60,064 nt of DNA, from positions 1 through 60,064 of IMG/VR virus record IMGVR_UViG_3300029915_000030; one strand, given 5' to 3'. The stretch's first letter is position 1, and each line of letters starts with the position of its first letter. Positions 57,333 to 60,064 of the stretch are shown piece by piece. Under the pieces are notes generated by a model that was not told where the DNA came from, did no database searches, and saw only the letters and a list, made by a program, of their open reading frames with translations. Source of the stretch: a virus. Made by a program: the position numbers and the translations under genes.

Positions 57333-59889
57333 AAACCTAGTTCTATTTTTGGTTTTATTGTTTTCAGGGGCTCTTTTTGCCCAGACGACGATCACGATTC
57401 CCGTGGCGTCGGGCGGCGGTATCCAATCCGTCCTGCCAACAGGTCCAAATGGGCACGTCTTTGGCGTCAATCTTGACGATGGCGCGCTCTATCTCAACGG
57501 TCAGATGTCGGCAAATCTGCTGGCCGCTGCGGGTGGTTCTTTTAACCCGCAGATGTGGAACATGGCAACAACCTGCCTTTCGGGAACCACATCGACATGG
57601 GTTGACCAGAACCAGTACTCCCCACAGCCTGCGAACTTCTGGCAGGGAGCTACTTTTCAGGTTGTTTACGGCGCAGACACGGGTGAGACAGGAACGATCA
57701 CGTCAAGCGACGCAGCCTCCGGGTCCAACGGGCAGACTCTCCATGGCACATGGGGAACAGGATGCTCGAACGGCGATTTGATGATCGTGCGGTGTACGTC
57801 GGCTCTCAGCACCTGCGCCGGTGGGTATACATCGACGGCGGCGAGTTCAGCGGGTTACTTTGGCTTGAGCAGCACAGCCAACGGCTCTTTCGAGACCACA
57901 GACCTGTCGCCATCTTCTACCGCCCCGCAGGCTCTCCATATGGTCGCGCCAAATACGCTGACCATGCAGGCCGATCAGCCTGCCCTTGGTAACGTGTGGA
58001 TCAACCTGAATGGGTCGTATACGCTGAGCTTCCGTGCCAAGGGCACCACAGGAACCCCGACGATTTCGTATCAGGTAAACCGAATTGGCGGTACATATTT
58101 CACCACTGGGACAGTGACTCCCACAGTTAATGCAACTGCCGGAGCCGGGTGGACGAACTACACCGAGACCTTCACAGCGTCTGAGACAGGCTCTCAAGTA
58201 ACCGAAGGAATCAACGTCCAACTCACGGTCGCCAGCGGCACAGTCATTGTGCAGGACGTGGCGCTCACCGAAGCACCCACCGGTGGCAACACAACACCGT
58301 TCCGCAACGCCGTCTACCAGCGGCTTCTAGCGTTGAAGCCGGGGATTCTACGTCTGATGACGGGAGGCATCTGGGGATGCACAGTCGAGAATGTCATGCT
58401 TCCCTACGAGTCGCGTGCGATGTGCGCAGCGAGTACTTTTGGTCAGTACGGCGGGATCATCGACATTGGATGGCCAGAGCAACTACAACTGGCGTCTGCA
58501 ATTGGTGCTGACCCGTGGATAACATTCTCCGCCTACGCAACCCCTTATGACGTGCAGAGTCTTGAGGCATATCTGTCAGGCACGTGCGGCAATGGCAATG
58601 CTTACACTACTATCCGTTGCAACTCGGGGCAGATTACCCCATGGACTTCGGTTTTTAACCACATCTATCTGGAGATGGGTAATGAGATTTGGAATGGCCC
58701 GAACGGGCAGAACCTGTATGCGAATCAGGGCTTAGTCTACGGCACCCTTCTCGGCGAGAATACGGCGATTTTCAGGGATTCGTCCTTTTACAACTCAAAG
58801 ATGAAGATGGTTGGTTCCGGCTTCGTGTTGGAGTCGAACGATAACGGCGGCTGGAACCAGAACGTCTTGACGCAAGCCGCCAGTTCGGGCTCTGCCCCCG
58901 ATTACATTGACGGCGCTCCATATGTCTTCAACATCATGACCGACACCAGTTCCAATGCCAACATTTTTGGACCGATGTTCGCCGAGCTTTCAAACTATAA
59001 TTCGGTGTCGTCTAATATTCCCGGCACAGGCTATACCTACTTCCTCCAGCACTATTCGCAATCAAACTTCGGCGTGCAGGGAGCGATCTACGAGACCAAC
59101 CTCGGCACCCAATGCGGACTGGCTGGAGTCACCCAAGGCACCATCAACGGCGTGGTAGCTGGTATTGGTTCAGGCTTGGATGCAACGCTCAATATGTTGC
59201 TCGGCGTGCGCGATGCTGGTGTACTGGTACAGAACGCCTTTGCGTTGCCGGAAGACGCCAACGCCTTTTATACAGCGACCAGCGACACGGCGGGAGCCTG
59301 CGGTACCTCCAGTGCGCTCAAGTCTCCCTTGTGGGGTTTTAATCGCATCATGCCGGGGCCGACGAATGCAAGCGTGGTGGACAGGCCGTCTGGAATCGCG
59401 CTGAATATGGTCAACGCCGCCATGCTGCCGAATCTGCTTGCCGTCACGCAGACGGGAACCCCGACCTACAGTTCACCAGCGGCGCAGCCCAATCCCGGCT
59501 GGACGACGCTCACCTATCAGATTGTCGCCAATCCCACCGTGCCCTATGTCCAGGCATTCGGCTTTGGGGATGGGGCGGGGAACTACTCGCTGATCGTCTA
59601 CAACGTGAATCTGACCAGCAGCGAGGCTGTGACGTTTGCAGGCGCTGCGGCTCCAACTGGCAGCGTGACCAAGACCGTGTTCACCAGCACGAACATCACG
59701 GATAACAATGAGAGTTCGACCATCTCCACAGGAACCCCTCCTATCGTCCAGCCGACGTCTACGACGGTGAGCAATCCCAGTGGCGACACGATTCCGCCCT
59801 TTGCCATGGTGACGTATCAGTGGTCTACAAGCGCAAGCGGACCGGCAACGATGTCGGGGATTTCAGCTTCTGGGGTGGTGATACGATGA
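57322..59889 (+). CDS. Secreted glycoside hydrolase-like protein
   Basis: 855 residues. A Sec signal peptide (VLFLVLLFSGALFAQ), a carbohydrate-binding-like domain (about 190-320), then a hydrolase-like region. Its LKPGILRLMTGG, PEQLQLASAIGADPWITFSAY and LEMGNEIWN (Asn-Glu, a likely acid/base pair) match clan A glycoside hydrolases such as arabinofuranosidase or cellulase relatives. The C-terminal 200 residues are beta-rich. It probably degrades a polysaccharide, perhaps host capsule, but as an exported enzyme, not clearly a tail part. Confidence 0.6.
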   Translation: MLSKNLVLFLVLLFSGALFAQTTITIPVASGGGIQSVLPTGPNGHVFGVNLDDGALYLNGQMSANLLAAAGGSFNPQMWNMATTCLSGTTSTWVDQNQYSPQPANFWQGATFQVVYGADTGETGTITSSDAASGSNGQTLHGTWGTGCSNGDLMIVRCTSALSTCAGGYTSTAASSAGYFGLSSTANGSFETTDLSPSSTAPQALHMVAPNTLTMQADQPALGNVWINLNGSYTLSFRAKGTTGTPTISYQVNRIGGTYFTTGTVTPTVNATAGAGWTNYTETFTASETGSQVTEGINVQLTVASGTVIVQDVALTEAPTGGNTTPFRNAVYQRLLALKPGILRLMTGGIWGCTVENVMLPYESRAMCAASTFGQYGGIIDIGWPEQLQLASAIGADPWITFSAYATPYDVQSLEAYLSGTCGNGNAYTTIRCNSGQITPWTSVFNHIYLEMGNEIWNGPNGQNLYANQGLVYGTLLGENTAIFRDSSFYNSKMKMVGSGFVLESNDNGGWNQNVLTQAASSGSAPDYIDGAPYVFNIMTDTSSNANIFGPMFAELSNYNSVSSNIPGTGYTYFLQHYSQSNFGVQGAIYETNLGTQCGLAGVTQGTINGVVAGIGSGLDATLNMLLGVRDAGVLVQNAFALPEDANAFYTATSDTAGACGTSSALKSPLWGFNRIMPGPTNASVVDRPSGIALNMVNAAMLPNLLAVTQTGTPTYSSPAAQPNPGWTTLTYQIVANPTVPYVQAFGFGDGAGNYSLIVYNVNLTSSEAVTFAGAAAPTGSVTKTVFTSTNITDNNESSTISTGTPPIVQPTSTTVSNPSGDTIPPFAMVTYQWSTSASGPATMSGISASGVVIR

Positions 59890-60041
59890 TTGGCCCTCCT
59901 CCCAAGACGATAATCCTGCTCGGCAAGGAGTATTTCCCCGCCGAACCTATGAAGCAGCAACTTAGAGACTTGCGGGCTGAGATTGCGCGGTTAGAATACG
60001 AAGTGAAGAGTTGGAAGTTGCAGGCGTTGGGGCCAACATAG
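59886..60041 (+). CDS. Small hypothetical protein
   Basis: 51 residues overlapping the hydrolase stop (ATGA). MIGPPPKTIILLGKEYFP, then a helical coiled tail (LRAEIARLEYEVKSWK). No family recognised. Confidence 0.5.
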   Translation: MIGPPPKTIILLGKEYFPAEPMKQQLRDLRAEIARLEYEVKSWKLQALGPT

Positions 60042-60064
60042 TGAAGCCCCTGTCCAGTAATAGG
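60042..60064 (+). CDS. Possible start of a next gene, cut by window end
   Basis: A GTG follows the preceding stop directly (TAGTG) and the frame stays open for the last eight codons. Too short to judge. Confidence 0.2.

Overview
This window is part of the genome of a large tailed bacteriophage with a contractile tail. It carries a tail sheath, tail tube, HK97-fold major capsid protein, a likely head protease and scaffold, a phage-type tRNA cluster, and many homing endonucleases, plus a group I intron and an intein. The host is inferred, not shown. Sec signal peptides ending in Ala-Gln, a PEP-CTERM sorting signal, a TerD-type protein of the MXAN_6230 kind and a secreted glycoside hydrolase all point to a soil bacterium, most plausibly an acidobacterium. 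Nearly all genes are on the + strand; only a small island at 42.4-43.95 kb is on the minus strand.

Layout. 1-6.7 kb: tRNA genes (Ile, Ile, Thr, Thr, Gln, Gly, Thr), a small RNA ligase, a peptidyl-tRNA hydrolase-like protein, live and dead homing endonucleases, and three small proteins that join a twin-arginine signal to pieces resembling the major capsid protein. 6.7-9.3 kb: a TerD-domain protein flanked by three copies of one RNA motif. 9.3-22.1 kb: metabolism and DNA handling, including a P-loop kinase, a macro-domain-like protein, a UvrD-type helicase, an NMN adenylyltransferase-Nudix fusion, nicotinamide phosphoribosyltransferase, a broken PEP-CTERM protein and a DUF1599-like protein. 22.1-45.9 kb: virion genes (neck or tail proteins, sheath, tube, protease, scaffold, decoration protein, major capsid protein) interrupted by endonucleases. 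45.9-60 kb: a Vsr-like endonuclease, appendage proteins, an intein-bearing SWIM-type zinc protein, a giant fibre-like protein and a secreted glycoside hydrolase.

How the genes fit together. The NAMPT and NadM-Nudix genes form a two-step route from nicotinamide to NAD+, as known from vibriophage KVP40 and the NARP2 pathway. A macro-domain-like protein and a possible ADP-ribosyltransferase suggest broader traffic in NAD+/ADP-ribose. The tRNAs, RNA ligase and peptidyl-tRNA hydrolase-like protein suggest tRNA supply and repair. Seven genes carry export signals (three Tat, four Sec), which is unusual for a phage.

The most novel-looking signals are: (1) the Tat-signal/capsid-domain family, one member with the two capsid segments in swapped order; (2) a three-copy RNA motif around the TerD gene; (3) tRNA-Thr and tRNA-Gln genes with enlarged variable regions; (4) a 213-base group I intron placed after only six codons of the decoration protein gene; (5) an intein inserted exactly at a predicted zinc-ligand Cys; and (6) stem-loops over the starts of nearly all homing endonuclease genes. 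Several genes look frameshifted; sequencing error cannot be excluded from the sequence alone.
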